From Neptunomonas sp. (lineage in GTDB: Bacteria; Pseudomonadota; Gammaproteobacteria; Pseudomonadales; Balneatricaceae), in NCBI RefSeq assembly GCF_016744175.1, contig NZ_JADGEV010000010.1, positions 61,171 through 116,703 on the forward strand: a stretch of DNA of 55,533 nt, written 5' to 3'. Below the pieces are notes generated by a model. The model saw only the letters and a program-made list of their open reading frames with translations, made no database searches and was not told the DNA's origin. This document shows positions 28,038-37,331 of this stretch, piece by piece; position 1 is the stretch's first letter; each line of letters starts with the position of its first letter. Position numbers and translations under genes: made by a program.

Positions 28038-29093
28038 ATGTTTCGTTTAGCGGTGTCTTGGTTGTTGCTTTTATTTGTTATGTTGAGTATCCCTGAAGCT
28101 CTGATTGCCCAAGAATTGAAATCAATAACCGTAGTGAAAACCACAATGCCGCTTCAGCGCTTCCTTGAAGGGCGTGTTGAGGCTATTTCTCAGGCTACGG
28201 TATCTGCTCAAACAAGTGGTTTGGTTGATCAAGTCATGGTTGATATTGGAGACTATGTTCCTGCTGGTACTGTTATTCTGAAGCTTGTCGGTGCTGATCA
28301 AAACGAAGCTTTAAATCAGGCTAGAGCGAATTGGAGTGAAGCCTCTGCTAATCAAAAAGCAGTCTCTCAACAATTCGGCAGAGTGGAAGCTCTCTACGCA
28401 AAAAAACTATTATCCAAAGCAAACTACGATAGTGCTCTAGCCAGTTATAACAGTGCCAAAGCACGTGTTTCTAATACGCAAGCTGCCTTAAATCGGGCGC
28501 GTCAGCAGGTGTCATATACCGAAATAAAAGCGGTTTACGGTGGGGTGGTTAGCGGGCGACATGTTGAAGTGGGAGAGGCTGTTCAGCCAGGCATGGCGCT
28601 AATGAGTGGTTTTGACCCCAGCCATTTACGTGTTTATGTTGATGTGCCACAGTCGATAGTCAGCACTGTTCGCAAAAACCCGCTTATTAATGTGGTTATG
28701 AATAATAGAGTAGCAATACTTCCTTCAAAAATTACGTTTTTTCCTATTGGTGATATTGATACAGGTACTGTTCGAATGAGGCTTGAAATAAATACTTCTC
28801 AGGAAGGACTTTATCCTGGCCAATTAGTAAAAGTTGCCGTTAATATTGGTGAAAAAGAGCGTCTGCTAATACCTAAAACAAGTATGGTTTATCGATCTGA
28901 GATTGCAGGAGTATATGTACTAGGAAAGAAACGAGGTGACTTAGTACCGCTGTTACGCCAAGTAAGAATTGGTAACCATTATGGCGATAAACTTGAAATT
29001 CTTTCCGGTCTAATGGTCAATGAAACTATTTTAACAGACCCTTTAAAGGCTGGGATTATCGCAACGAAAGACTCTGTTAAAGAGGAGCAATAG
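28038..29093 (+). CDS. RND efflux periplasmic adaptor (membrane fusion protein)
   Basis: 351 residues from the ATG at 28038, which gives a clean signal peptide (MFRLAVSWLLLLFVMLSIPEALIAQ) and has GAGG upstream; the longer GTG start at 28011 would spoil it. Barrel-sandwich hybrid (EGRVEAISQATVSAQTSGLV...GDYVPAGTVI), an alpha-hairpin with Ala-rich coils (about 90-160), and the second lipoyl half IKAVYGGVVSGRHVEVGEAV. It links an inner-membrane RND pump to an outer-membrane channel. The pump gene follows two bases after the stop, so this is an operon. No outer-membrane factor is encoded nearby; TolC may be shared. Confidence 0.88.
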   Translation: MFRLAVSWLLLLFVMLSIPEALIAQELKSITVVKTTMPLQRFLEGRVEAISQATVSAQTSGLVDQVMVDIGDYVPAGTVILKLVGADQNEALNQARANWSEASANQKAVSQQFGRVEALYAKKLLSKANYDSALASYNSAKARVSNTQAALNRARQQVSYTEIKAVYGGVVSGRHVEVGEAVQPGMALMSGFDPSHLRVYVDVPQSIVSTVRKNPLINVVMNNRVAILPSKITFFPIGDIDTGTVRMRLEINTSQEGLYPGQLVKVAVNIGEKERLLIPKTSMVYRSEIAGVYVLGKKRGDLVPLLRQVRIGNHYGDKLEILSGLMVNETILTDPLKAGIIATKDSVKEEQ

Positions 29094-29095
29094 CG

Positions 29096-32000
29096 ATGGC
29101 TAAGCCATTAGGATTGTCTGGTGCTATTGCTAAACGCTTTATGTGTTCTCAATTAACACCTTTATTGGCTTTAATTGGTTTGCTGATGGGTATTTTTGCA
29201 GCAATGGTGACGCCAAGAGAAGAAGAGCCGCAAATTAATGTAACTATGGCTAATGTAATGGTTCCTTTTCCTGGTGCCTCAGTTGCTGATGTGGAAGCGT
29301 TAGTTAGCACGCCGCTTGAACAAATCTTGGGAGAAATTAAAGATATTGACCATGTTTATTCTGTCTCTAGCCCAGGGATAGCAGTGCTAACAGTACAGTA
29401 TAAAGTTGGAGTCGAGCGAACAGAAGCATTAGTACGGCTCTATAATGCGGTTTACTCTAATCTTGACTGGCGTCCTATTAATTTGGGCATTGGAACAATT
29501 ATTATTAAGCCCAAAGGAATTGATGATGTTCCTATTGTCGCATTAACACTTCATAGTAAAGGTGCTTTGCGTGGCGCATATGAGCTTCGACAAGTGGCTC
29601 ACACGTTGGAAACTGAGTTAAAACGAGTCCCTGGGACTCGTGATATAGACACCATTGGAGGCCCCGAGCAAACCGTTCGTGTTTTATTAGACCCTCAAAA
29701 AATGGCGGCTCGTAACATCTCTATCAATGAGCTTAGGCAAGCATTGCTTGTTAGTAATATTGCAAAAGATGCCGGTGCTTTTATTGGCGATAATACATAT
29801 ACACCTGTTACTGCGGGAACATTTCTATCAACATCTGATGACCTAAAAGAATTAGTTATAGGCATGATTAACAATCGCCCTATATACCTTGAAGATGTGG
29901 CAGAGGTTAAGCATTATGCCGCAGAAAATAAGCAATATGTGTGGACGCTAGACGCAAGTAGTGGAAATGTTGATGCGGCCGTAACTCTATCGGTTAGTAA
30001 AAAGCCGGGTGAAAATGCTGTAGATATTGCTAATAATGTATTAGAAAGAGTCGAGCATCTTAAAGGGCATTTAATCCCTCAGGGCGTTGATGTCACGGTG
30101 ACAAGGAACTATGGAAAAACGGCAAATGATAAAGCCAATACACTTATAAAAAAACTCATATTTGCAACGTTGTCAGTGATAGCTTTGGTTTTTCTAGCGT
30201 TGGGTAGACGCGAGGCTTTAGTCGTTGGTGCTGCAGTCATCCTGACGTTAATGGTAACCCTTTTTGCTTCATGGGCATGGGGGTTCACATTAAACAGAGT
30301 TTCCTTGTTTGCTCTCATTTTCTCAATTGGGATCTTAGTCGATGATGCCATAGTTGTTGTTGAAAATATTCATCGTCATATGGAGCTGAATGATAAATCG
30401 CTAGTTGAAGCGATTCCGATAGCCGTTGATGAAGTGGGTGGGCCGACAATTCTTGCAACCTTTACGGTTATTGCTGCCTTATTGCCTATGGCGTTTGTTA
30501 GCGGATTAATGGGACCATATATGAGTCCTATTCCTATAAACGCATCGATGGGGATGGTTCTTTCACTCATCATTGCTTTCACGTTTACTCCTTGGCTTTG
30601 TTTTAAGTTGCTTAAATATAAAGGGGCAGTGCTTAAAGAAAGTAATCTCACTAAAACATCAGCTAGCGCTTCACATAAACATTCACGATTACATAATGCA
30701 TTCGCTCGAGTAATGACGCCTTTCTTGGGTGTGCATAAACGCCTAAATCGCTATGCCTTAGGTTTATCTTTGATAGGTTTAATTGTAGGTGCGATTGCCT
30801 TGGGCGTAGGGCAGTTAGTGATATTGAAAATGTTGCCTTTTGACAATAAAAGTGAATTTCAGGTTGTGGTGGATATGCCTGAAGGCACACCTTTAGAGCA
30901 GACAAATAGGGTGTTAGCGGAAATGGCTAATTCGTTATTAAATGTTGAAGAGGTGTTGAATATTCAAGGCTATGCTGGAACAGCGTCGCCTATTGGCTTT
31001 AATGGATTAGTGCGCCAATACTACTTACGAAAATCACCTAATCAAGGCGATTTGCAAGTGAACTTAGCAGGGAAAAAGGACCGTAGCCGTACAAGCCATG
31101 AAATTGCACTTTCAGTCCGCCCACAGCTAACCCGTATTGCTGAAGAGTTTTCAGCCGCAATAAAAATTATTGAAGTACCACCAGGGCCCCCTGTGATGGC
31201 TCCATTAGTAGCAGAGGTTTATGGTCCAAATTATAAAGGCCAAATCGAAACTGGGCATGAGCTTGAGGCACTATTCAAAAAGACAAAAGGGCTAGTAGAC
31301 ATTGATACGAGTATCGAAGCGGAGGCAAATCGTATTGTATTTGAAGTTGATCGTATAAGGGCTGCTCAATTAGGTATTAGTCAGGCAGATATCGCCTCTA
31401 CAATAGCAGCAGCACTTGATGGTGAGAATGTGACTTATATCCATACTGGGCATGCTAAATATCCAATTCCTGTGCGAATAGAGTTGCCTATATCGGGAAA
31501 GTCAGATGTCTACTCATTGCTGGATATTAAGCTTAAGAGCCGTAATGGGACGCTTATCTCTGTTTCCGAAGTAGTAACGGTTCAGCAAAAAGCGTGGGAA
31601 AAAAGCGTTTATCATAAGGATCTATTGCCGGTGGTATACGTCACAGGTGATATGGCAGGAGAGCAGGATAGCCCCCTGTATGGGATGTTTGAAATGGTGA
31701 GTAAGATGGATAAACTTGAGCAAACATTTATCAGTCAGCCTGAGCACCAGCATGATTATTCAGTGAAATGGGATGGTGAGTGGCAAATCACTTATGAAAC
31801 TTTCAGGGATATGGGGGTCGCGTACTCTGTAGGCCTTATCCTCATCTATTTACTCGTCGTTGCGCAATTTGGTTCTTATATGGTTCCGTTAGTCATAATG
31901 GCACCTATTCCATTAACGATGATTGGAATTATGCCTGGGCATGCACTATTAAGTGCTCAGTTTACCGCTACCTCGATGATTGGGATGATAGCGCTTGCCG

Positions 32001-32278
32001 GAATTATTGTACGTAATTCAATATTGCTAGTGGACTTTATCAATCATCTAATCGAGCGTGGAACAGCCTTAGAAGAAGCGGTTGTTATGGCGGCCAGTGT
32101 GAGAGCTAAACCCATTATATTAACAGCGCTGGCTGCAATGATGGGAGCATTCTTTATATTAGATGATCCCATTTTTAATGGGTTAGCAGTGAGCTTGATT
32201 TTTGGTTTACTGGTATCCACCTTGCTAACACTCATTGTTATCCCGTTGCTTTATTACAGTTTATTGCGACGCCGATAG
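29096..32278 (+). CDS. RND-family efflux pump inner-membrane subunit
   Basis: 1060 residues with the RND plan: TM1, a large periplasmic loop, TM2-6, TM7, second loop, TM8-12. TM4 carries the proton-relay pair in GILVDDAIVVVENIHRHME. The LxxGFNGLVRQYYLR-type segments and PEGTPLEQTNRVLAEM are in the second loop. The family start (LSGAIAKRFMCSQLTPLLALIGLLMGIFA) and PREEEPQINVTMANVMVPFPGASVADVE resemble HME/AcrB-like pumps of the MexW-MdtB type with short loops, but substrates cannot be inferred. Operon with the adaptor two bases upstream. No local regulator gene is present; the CBS gene lies divergent. Confidence 0.93.
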   Translation: MAKPLGLSGAIAKRFMCSQLTPLLALIGLLMGIFAAMVTPREEEPQINVTMANVMVPFPGASVADVEALVSTPLEQILGEIKDIDHVYSVSSPGIAVLTVQYKVGVERTEALVRLYNAVYSNLDWRPINLGIGTIIIKPKGIDDVPIVALTLHSKGALRGAYELRQVAHTLETELKRVPGTRDIDTIGGPEQTVRVLLDPQKMAARNISINELRQALLVSNIAKDAGAFIGDNTYTPVTAGTFLSTSDDLKELVIGMINNRPIYLEDVAEVKHYAAENKQYVWTLDASSGNVDAAVTLSVSKKPGENAVDIANNVLERVEHLKGHLIPQGVDVTVTRNYGKTANDKANTLIKKLIFATLSVIALVFLALGRREALVVGAAVILTLMVTLFASWAWGFTLNRVSLFALIFSIGILVDDAIVVVENIHRHMELNDKSLVEAIPIAVDEVGGPTILATFTVIAALLPMAFVSGLMGPYMSPIPINASMGMVLSLIIAFTFTPWLCFKLLKYKGAVLKESNLTKTSASASHKHSRLHNAFARVMTPFLGVHKRLNRYALGLSLIGLIVGAIALGVGQLVILKMLPFDNKSEFQVVVDMPEGTPLEQTNRVLAEMANSLLNVEEVLNIQGYAGTASPIGFNGLVRQYYLRKSPNQGDLQVNLAGKKDRSRTSHEIALSVRPQLTRIAEEFSAAIKIIEVPPGPPVMAPLVAEVYGPNYKGQIETGHELEALFKKTKGLVDIDTSIEAEANRIVFEVDRIRAAQLGISQADIASTIAAALDGENVTYIHTGHAKYPIPVRIELPISGKSDVYSLLDIKLKSRNGTLISVSEVVTVQQKAWEKSVYHKDLLPVVYVTGDMAGEQDSPLYGMFEMVSKMDKLEQTFISQPEHQHDYSVKWDGEWQITYETFRDMGVAYSVGLILIYLLVVAQFGSYMVPLVIMAPIPLTMIGIMPGHALLSAQFTATSMIGMIALAGIIVRNSILLVDFINHLIERGTALEEAVVMAASVRAKPIILTALAAMMGAFFILDDPIFNGLAVSLIFGLLVSTLLTLIVIPLLYYSLLRRR

Positions 32279-32366
32279 GTGAGAAATGACTTCTTTATTA
32301 GTCATCTACTTTACGTTCATCTTTATTACTTTAGTATAGAGACTATGTTAGTACGGTGAATTTTAT

Positions 32367-33605
32367 ATGCCGTGTTGCCCCTTACTCTTAAAAAGAATAA
32401 TTAAAATGAATGCAAATGCGATTCGCTCACAGCACGACTTAGCATTGGCTGCACAGTTAATGCAGGCACCAGAAGTCATCTCAATCAATAAGAAAATTGC
32501 TCAATCTGAAGCGCAAGGCGAGCATGGAGTAAGACGACGTTTATTGTCGACATCGGTTAGGTTGAGCCCAGCTATGGCGCCTAGCCTTACGCGCATAGCA
32601 AAAGATTGCATAGCTAAACTGGGTGTGGATTTGCCGGTTGAGCTGTATGCCTATTCAAGTCCTCATTTTAATGCAGCATGCGTAAAGCCTGAAGAAGGGC
32701 GGTTATTCATTATGTTTTCATCAAGCTTACTCGATAGTTTTGATGAAGAGGAATTACGATTTGTAATGGGGCATGAGCTAGGGCACTTTATTTATGGTCA
32801 TCATGATATACCTGTAGGTTATCTATTAAAGGGGGAGGCACCTATATCCCCGGATTTGGCTTTAAAGCTTACTAGCTGGTCGCGTTTTGCTGAAATATCT
32901 GCTGACCGTGCAGGTGCTTTTTGTACGCAAAATTTACATGCAGTAGCTCGTTCTTTATTTAAACTGTCCTCTGGAGTAACAAGCTCTATTATTCGTTTTA
33001 ATCTTGGTGACTTTCTCAAGCAAATGGACGATATGAAACTAGAAGATGGGGCTCCGGGTGCAGGAGCACCAATGGAAGACTGGTTTATGACTCACCCATT
33101 TAGCCCTTTGCGAGTTAAAGCACTGCAGTTATTTCACCACTCACAACACATGATTCCCATGGGCGTTAATGTAGAGACACTCGAGCTGGGTGTTGAAGGA
33201 ATTATGACCCTAATGGAACCGAGTTATCTTGAATCCAAATCAGACGCTTCGTTAGCAATGCGCCATCTACTGTTCGCAGGCTGTTTGTTAGTGGCTAACG
33301 CTAATGGAGAGATATCAAAAGAAGAAATAGAAATTTTTGAGAAATTTTTTGGTAAATATAAATATCGAGAAGATTTTAATCTTGAAAAATTACGAGAAGA
33401 ACTACCTAAGCGTGTAGATCAAGTTGTCAAATACAATACGCTACCAAAACGTATGCAAGTATTAAGGGATTTATGCGTTATGGCAAAGGCTGAGAGTAGA
33501 GCGCATCATGCAGAAATCGTTGTATTACGTGAAATTGCTCATCGATTAGAAATCCCTGCTTTCTTGGTAGACCAATTGCTCAATGAAAACCCCGAACTAG
33601 ATTAA
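32367..33605 (+). CDS. M48-type zinc metallopeptidase with C-terminal TerB-like domain
   Basis: 412 residues. Residues of about 110-240 form the peptidase: MGHELGHFIYGHH with zinc-binding HELGH, then the second-ligand Glu in FAEISADRAG, as in M48 proteins. From about 300 onward the sequence AMRHLLFAGCLLVANANGEISKEEIEIFEKFFG...AESRAHHAEIVVLREIAHRLEIP is an acidic helical TerB/DjlA-type domain (DG-xIS-xEE pattern). There is no signal peptide or obvious membrane helix, unusual for M48, so a cytoplasmic location is likely. A start at 32406 (MNANAIRSQ) is equally possible; neither has a strong ribosome binding site. Confidence 0.85.
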   Translation: MPCCPLLLKRIIKMNANAIRSQHDLALAAQLMQAPEVISINKKIAQSEAQGEHGVRRRLLSTSVRLSPAMAPSLTRIAKDCIAKLGVDLPVELYAYSSPHFNAACVKPEEGRLFIMFSSSLLDSFDEEELRFVMGHELGHFIYGHHDIPVGYLLKGEAPISPDLALKLTSWSRFAEISADRAGAFCTQNLHAVARSLFKLSSGVTSSIIRFNLGDFLKQMDDMKLEDGAPGAGAPMEDWFMTHPFSPLRVKALQLFHHSQHMIPMGVNVETLELGVEGIMTLMEPSYLESKSDASLAMRHLLFAGCLLVANANGEISKEEIEIFEKFFGKYKYREDFNLEKLREELPKRVDQVVKYNTLPKRMQVLRDLCVMAKAESRAHHAEIVVLREIAHRLEIPAFLVDQLLNENPELD

Positions 33606-33709
33606 TGACGAATAAGCCGTTTGCCGGTTGAAGGCGGCTTGTTCTCAGATACCTTTATCACCTATGTGAAAGCGCAACAAAATCAAAGTGGCTCTACTGT
33701 TTTGTATGA

Positions 33710-33734
33710 AAATGGACCTGTTCTTGGTCCATTT
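33710..33734. other. Intergenic hairpin, possible weak terminator
   Basis: AAATGGACC (33710-33718) and GGTCCATTT (33726-33734) pair around a 7-base loop. A T/A-rich tail follows but there is no continuous T-run. It lies between the peptidase and the first acetyltransferase gene. Confidence 0.5.
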
Positions 33735-33851
33735 ATCATTCTATTCTTTATTCATATTTACCTAGTTGTCCTTGGATTACTTCAAGCCGCTTGAGGCAAG
33801 ATTGTGTGTTTTAGTTAATGAATTAATACTTCCAGTAAGGAGTGGTAGGGT

Positions 33852-34556
33852 ATGAATGAGAGAATGAATCATTTGGGGCAACCTATTGGAGGTGAGCTTA
33901 ATCAATGGGAAGAGCGGCCAAGCCCTAGGCGTATAGTCCTGCAGGGTAAGTATTGTAGGTTAGTGCCACTTGATCCCGTATTACATGGTGCCCAGCTATA
34001 CCAGGCCTTTATTGAAAAAGACCAAGAAGCTGATTGGACCTATCTTCCATATGGGCCTTTTCATAACTCTAAAGAATTTGATGTCTGGCTAGAGAATGCA
34101 TGCTCAGGTAATGATCCCCTTTTTTATTCCGTTATTGATGAACGATCATCGCAAGCAATAGGGCTGGTCAGCTTTTTGCGTATTGACCCTCGTGTAGGTG
34201 TTATTGAAGTTGGCCATATTCACTTTTCTGCTTGTTTGCAAAAAACGCCGATGGCAACAGAGGCCATGTATCTCATGATGGCTTACGTATTTGATGAGCT
34301 AGGTTATCGCCGATATGAATGGAAGTGTGATTCATGCAATCAAGGCTCCAAGAAAGCTGCTCTACGTCTTGGTTTTAAGTATGAAGGAATATTCCGTCAA
34401 GCAACGCTTTATAAGGGACGAAATAGAGACACTGCGTGGTTTTCTATGCTTGATAAAGAGTGGCCTGAATTAAAAGAAATTTTTCATAAATGGTTAGATG
34501 AGGAAAATTTTGATGATAAAGGGCAACAGAAGTGCTCTTTACAAGACTGTCGATAG
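33852..34556 (+). CDS. GNAT-family N-acetyltransferase (RimJ/RimL-like)
   Basis: 234 residues. RimJ/RimL-type GNAT fold: substrate/strand region LVPLDPVLHGAQLYQAF, central strand IGLVSFLRIDPRVGVIEVGHIHFSACLQKTPMATEAMYLMMAYVFDELGYRRYEWKCDSCNQGSKKAALRLGFKYEGIFRQATLYKGRNRDTAWFSML, in which the RxxGxxxx-like coenzyme loop is degenerate (QKTPMATEA). The conserved N-SKKAALRLGFKYEGIFR block is the usual C-terminal acetyl-CoA region. Acceptor unknown; could act on proteins or small amines. Ribosome binding site AAGGAG. A second GNAT gene follows 12 bases after the stop. Confidence 0.85.
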   Translation: MNERMNHLGQPIGGELNQWEERPSPRRIVLQGKYCRLVPLDPVLHGAQLYQAFIEKDQEADWTYLPYGPFHNSKEFDVWLENACSGNDPLFYSVIDERSSQAIGLVSFLRIDPRVGVIEVGHIHFSACLQKTPMATEAMYLMMAYVFDELGYRRYEWKCDSCNQGSKKAALRLGFKYEGIFRQATLYKGRNRDTAWFSMLDKEWPELKEIFHKWLDEENFDDKGQQKCSLQDCR

Positions 34557-34568
34557 GAGGGGAATAAA

Positions 34569-35024
34569 ATGCAAGGCACAGTATTGGTTACGCCATTAAA
34601 CAAGGATGATAGAGAACAATGGGAAGTTTTGTACCAGAGTTATGCTCGTTTTTATCAAGTACCTATGAATCAGGTAATATTGGATAATGTCTGGTCGTGG
34701 ATTTTCGATGACAGCACACGGTTTTATGCATTGATAGCAAAAGATGAGCAGGGGTGTGCGGCTGGGTTTATGCACTATCGAGAAATGCTATCCCCTTTAC
34801 GTGGGGCTAAGGTAGGGTTTCTCGATGATCTATACGTAGATACATCGGTCCGTGGAGAAGGCGTTGTTGAGGTGTTATTTAGTACACTTAAAAACTCCGC
34901 CAAAATGCATGGCTGGCCATATGTTAGGTGGATAACTGCTGAAGATAATTACCGAGCACGGGCGGTGTATGACAAGCTCGCAACAAGAACTCAGTGGAAG
35001 ACATATCAGATTTCTGTTGATTAA
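34569..35024 (+). CDS. GNAT-family N-acetyltransferase
   Basis: 151 residues, a compact GNAT domain: AAGFMHYREMLSPLRGAKVGFLDDLYVDTSVRGEGVVEVLFSTLKNSAKMHGWPYVRWITAEDNYRARAVYDKLATRTQWKTYQI. The coenzyme A loop RGEGVVE matches the Q/RxxGxG/A signature. Substrate unknown. It forms a two-gene unit with the acetyltransferase just upstream (12-base gap, ribosome binding site GGAGGGG) and ends before a strong terminator. Confidence 0.87.
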   Translation: MQGTVLVTPLNKDDREQWEVLYQSYARFYQVPMNQVILDNVWSWIFDDSTRFYALIAKDEQGCAAGFMHYREMLSPLRGAKVGFLDDLYVDTSVRGEGVVEVLFSTLKNSAKMHGWPYVRWITAEDNYRARAVYDKLATRTQWKTYQISVD

Positions 35025-35046
35025 ATGCTAAAAGATAAATACTAAT

Positions 35047-35079
35047 AAAAGCCATCATAGTTAAGTTATGATGGCTTTT
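35047..35079. terminator. Bidirectional intrinsic terminator
   Basis: AAAAGCCATCATA (35047-35059) pairs over 13 bases with TATGATGGCTTTT (35067-35079) around a 7-base loop. Serves the convergent acetyltransferase and dsbB genes. Confidence 0.93.
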
Positions 35080-35087
35080 CGTATGTA

Positions 35088-35594
35088 TTACGCTTTCTTA
35101 ATACTGCTAATGAGCATCACCAGCATGGCGAGTGATAATCCAGCCGAGATAGTTATTAAACCTTCAGCCATCGTTATTCCAAATAGCAGTTCTGGCGTAT
35201 AGCCACAGGCTTCCCATGGTTCAAATAATGTCGGCATCCATTTGTCTAGGGCGAGCCAGCTAGGAAAACCTGAGTTTAGGGTGCAGCTTCCATCGACAAA
35301 GCCTCTCTCTATACCGAGCGTTGTGTACGCGCGCTCTAACATGCCTACCGAGAAAGCCAAGGCGGTAAAGTTGGATATCACTAACCCTATATGAGAGGTT
35401 CGCAGAAAAAAGCCCAATATTGAGGTCATGAGTAGGGCTAGAACCCAAGCACGAATATGTACACATAATACGCATGGGCCGTAATCTAATTGATATTGAA
35501 AATATAAAGCGATAGATTCCATGCTGACAAAGAGAACCATCATTGCAAGCCAGAAGAAGGCTGAGCGGTTAATACAGCGAAACAGGGAAAGCAT
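35088..35594 (-). CDS. dsbB: Disulfide bond formation protein B
   Basis: Inner-membrane quinone reductase that re-oxidises periplasmic DsbA. 168 residues with four predicted helices. Both essential periplasmic cysteine pairs are at the E. coli positions: Cys41/Cys44 (GPCVLC) and Cys104/Cys130 (GSCTLN and WEACGY). The conserved Arg48 near the quinone site is present (HIRAW). No dsbA is adjacent in the window; dsbD is 1.7 kb away but divergent. Confidence 0.95.
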   Translation of the reverse strand: MLSLFRCINRSAFFWLAMMVLFVSMESIALYFQYQLDYGPCVLCVHIRAWVLALLMTSILGFFLRTSHIGLVISNFTALAFSVGMLERAYTTLGIERGFVDGSCTLNSGFPSWLALDKWMPTLFEPWEACGYTPELLFGITMAEGLITISAGLSLAMLVMLISSIKKA

Positions 35595-35968
35595 AGGTGA
35601 AAAATCCTTCTTATGGAGCTAGGTAGTATAGGACGTCATAATTTCAAAAAAGTTTAACAGATACGAAAGAACAGATGAAAAATATAACATATGAACTCAT
35701 GCACTCTTATGCTTTGAGTCTATAAGAACGTTCTTAAAACAATAACTGTTCTATTCACTGTATATAGTATGGAAGAATCATATGTATGTTGTAATATTTA
35801 GGGCAAAAACCCGTAATGTGGATGATGAATATTTTTTGTTGCCAATCGGATGAGAGAAATAGCGATTGAAGAATATGGCTGCTTAGGTTTTTTTGGCAAG
35901 TGACTAAAATTTCCCGATAATATAAAAAGGGCTCTAATTGAATAAAAGAGCCCTATATACGCTGTGTT
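35595..35968. other. Intergenic region with aroF terminator
   Basis: 374 bases between the dsbB start and the aroF stop. The right end contains the aroF terminator. The AT-rich rest should carry the dsbB promoter on the minus strand; I see no open frame, repeat or RNA gene. Confidence 0.6.
35924..35954 (-). terminator. Intrinsic terminator after aroF
   Basis: On the minus strand AGGGCTCT (35947-35954) pairs with AGAGCCCT (35928-35935), followed by T5. Confidence 0.85.
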
Positions 35969-37036
35969 TTAGCGTGTTGGGAGTATGTCTTTAAGTTTCT
36001 TATTCATCTCGATTAAGCATTTTTCTGTTGCTGGCCAATCGATACAAGCATCAGTGACCGATACGCCATACTTGAGATCTTCCAAATTGTCAGGGATTGA
36101 CTGATTGCCCCACTCTAGGTTGGATTCAATCATTAAGCCGACAATGGATTTGTTACCTTCGATGATTTGGTTGGCAGCATTTTCTGCAACCAACGGCTGT
36201 AGTGCAGCATCTTTGCTTGAGTTTGCATGGCTACAGTCGATCATGATGTTTTTCTTGAGGCCCGTTTTATCGAGTGCTTGTTCACAGATAGAAACGTTTA
36301 CTGAGTCATAATTTGGCTTACCATCTCCACCACGTAAAACGATATGACCATACTGGTTGCCCTTAGTTCTAATGATAGAGACTTGACCGTCAGGGTTTAT
36401 GCCCAGAAAATTATGTGGGTGCTGGACTGACTTTAATGCATTTGTTGCAACCGTAAGGCCGCCGTCAGTTCCGTTTTTAAAGCCAACTGCACAGGATAAA
36501 CCTGAAGACATTTCTCGGTGGGTTTGAGATTCAGTAGTGCGTGCGCCGATAGCAGACCAAGAAATTAAGTCTTGCATGTACTGAGGAGAGATTGGATCCA
36601 ATGCTTCAGTAGCCAATGGAAGACCCATTTCCGAAAGGTCTAACATTAACTTACGCGCAATATGTAAGCCCTCCTGAATATCAAAGGAGTCATTTAGGTG
36701 CGGATCGTTTATTAAGCCTTTCCAGCCAACCGTAGTTCGAGGTTTTTCAAAATACACGCGCATGACTACATAAATAGAATCTTTAACCTGCTCAGATAAT
36801 TTCTTAAGACGCTTTCCATATTCAATAGCCGCATCAACATCATGAATTGAACATGGGCCGATCACTACAAAAAGGCGTTTATCTGTGCCGTCTAGAATGT
36901 CACGGATGACTTTACGCCCCTCAATAACGGCGGCTGCGGCAGTCTCGCTGATCGGTAATTTGTTTTTAAGATCTTCGGGGGTGATCAGAACCGAATGAGA
37001 TTCTACATTAAGGTTTTCTACACGATTATCAGTCAT
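35969..37036 (-). CDS. aroF: 3-deoxy-7-phosphoheptulonate synthase, tyrosine-sensitive type
   Basis: Class I DAHP synthase, first step of the shikimate pathway (phosphoenolpyruvate plus erythrose 4-phosphate). I start at the ATG ending at 37036 (MTDNRVEN), 355 residues, which has AGGAA nine bases upstream; longer in-frame starts extend into a non-homologous segment. Signatures: VVIGPCSIHD, VMRVYFEKPRTTVGWKGLINDP, ARTTESQTHREM, GFKNGTDGG, DCSHANSSKD. The TEALDPISPQYMQDLISWSAIGARTTESQTHRE and GLMIESNLEWGNQS segments are closer to E. coli AroF than AroG or AroH, so tyrosine feedback is the likely control. Confidence 0.93.
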   Translation of the reverse strand: MTDNRVENLNVESHSVLITPEDLKNKLPISETAAAAVIEGRKVIRDILDGTDKRLFVVIGPCSIHDVDAAIEYGKRLKKLSEQVKDSIYVVMRVYFEKPRTTVGWKGLINDPHLNDSFDIQEGLHIARKLMLDLSEMGLPLATEALDPISPQYMQDLISWSAIGARTTESQTHREMSSGLSCAVGFKNGTDGGLTVATNALKSVQHPHNFLGINPDGQVSIIRTKGNQYGHIVLRGGDGKPNYDSVNVSICEQALDKTGLKKNIMIDCSHANSSKDAALQPLVAENAANQIIEGNKSIVGLMIESNLEWGNQSIPDNLEDLKYGVSVTDACIDWPATEKCLIEMNKKLKDILPTR

Positions 37037-37331
37037 GGTACATTTTTCCTGAAGCAATTCAGTACAAGCCGATAACTTGGCCGTACGCGTAATCATAAGT
37101 ACGCATCTTTTTACCATAAAGTCATGACATATATAAGGGTTTCTGGGATGTAAGTGGTGACTAAACCTGAAAGGATAAGAATAAAGAGTAGTGTTACAAT
37201 GTTTATTAAATATTGTCTTGGGTTTTTTGTTGAGAAAGGATCATATTTTATAAATTCATTCTTTAAACAGAACTCAACTGACCACCTGTAGTCCATAGCT
37301 TATCAAATGATGATTCAGGAGTACCTCTGCG

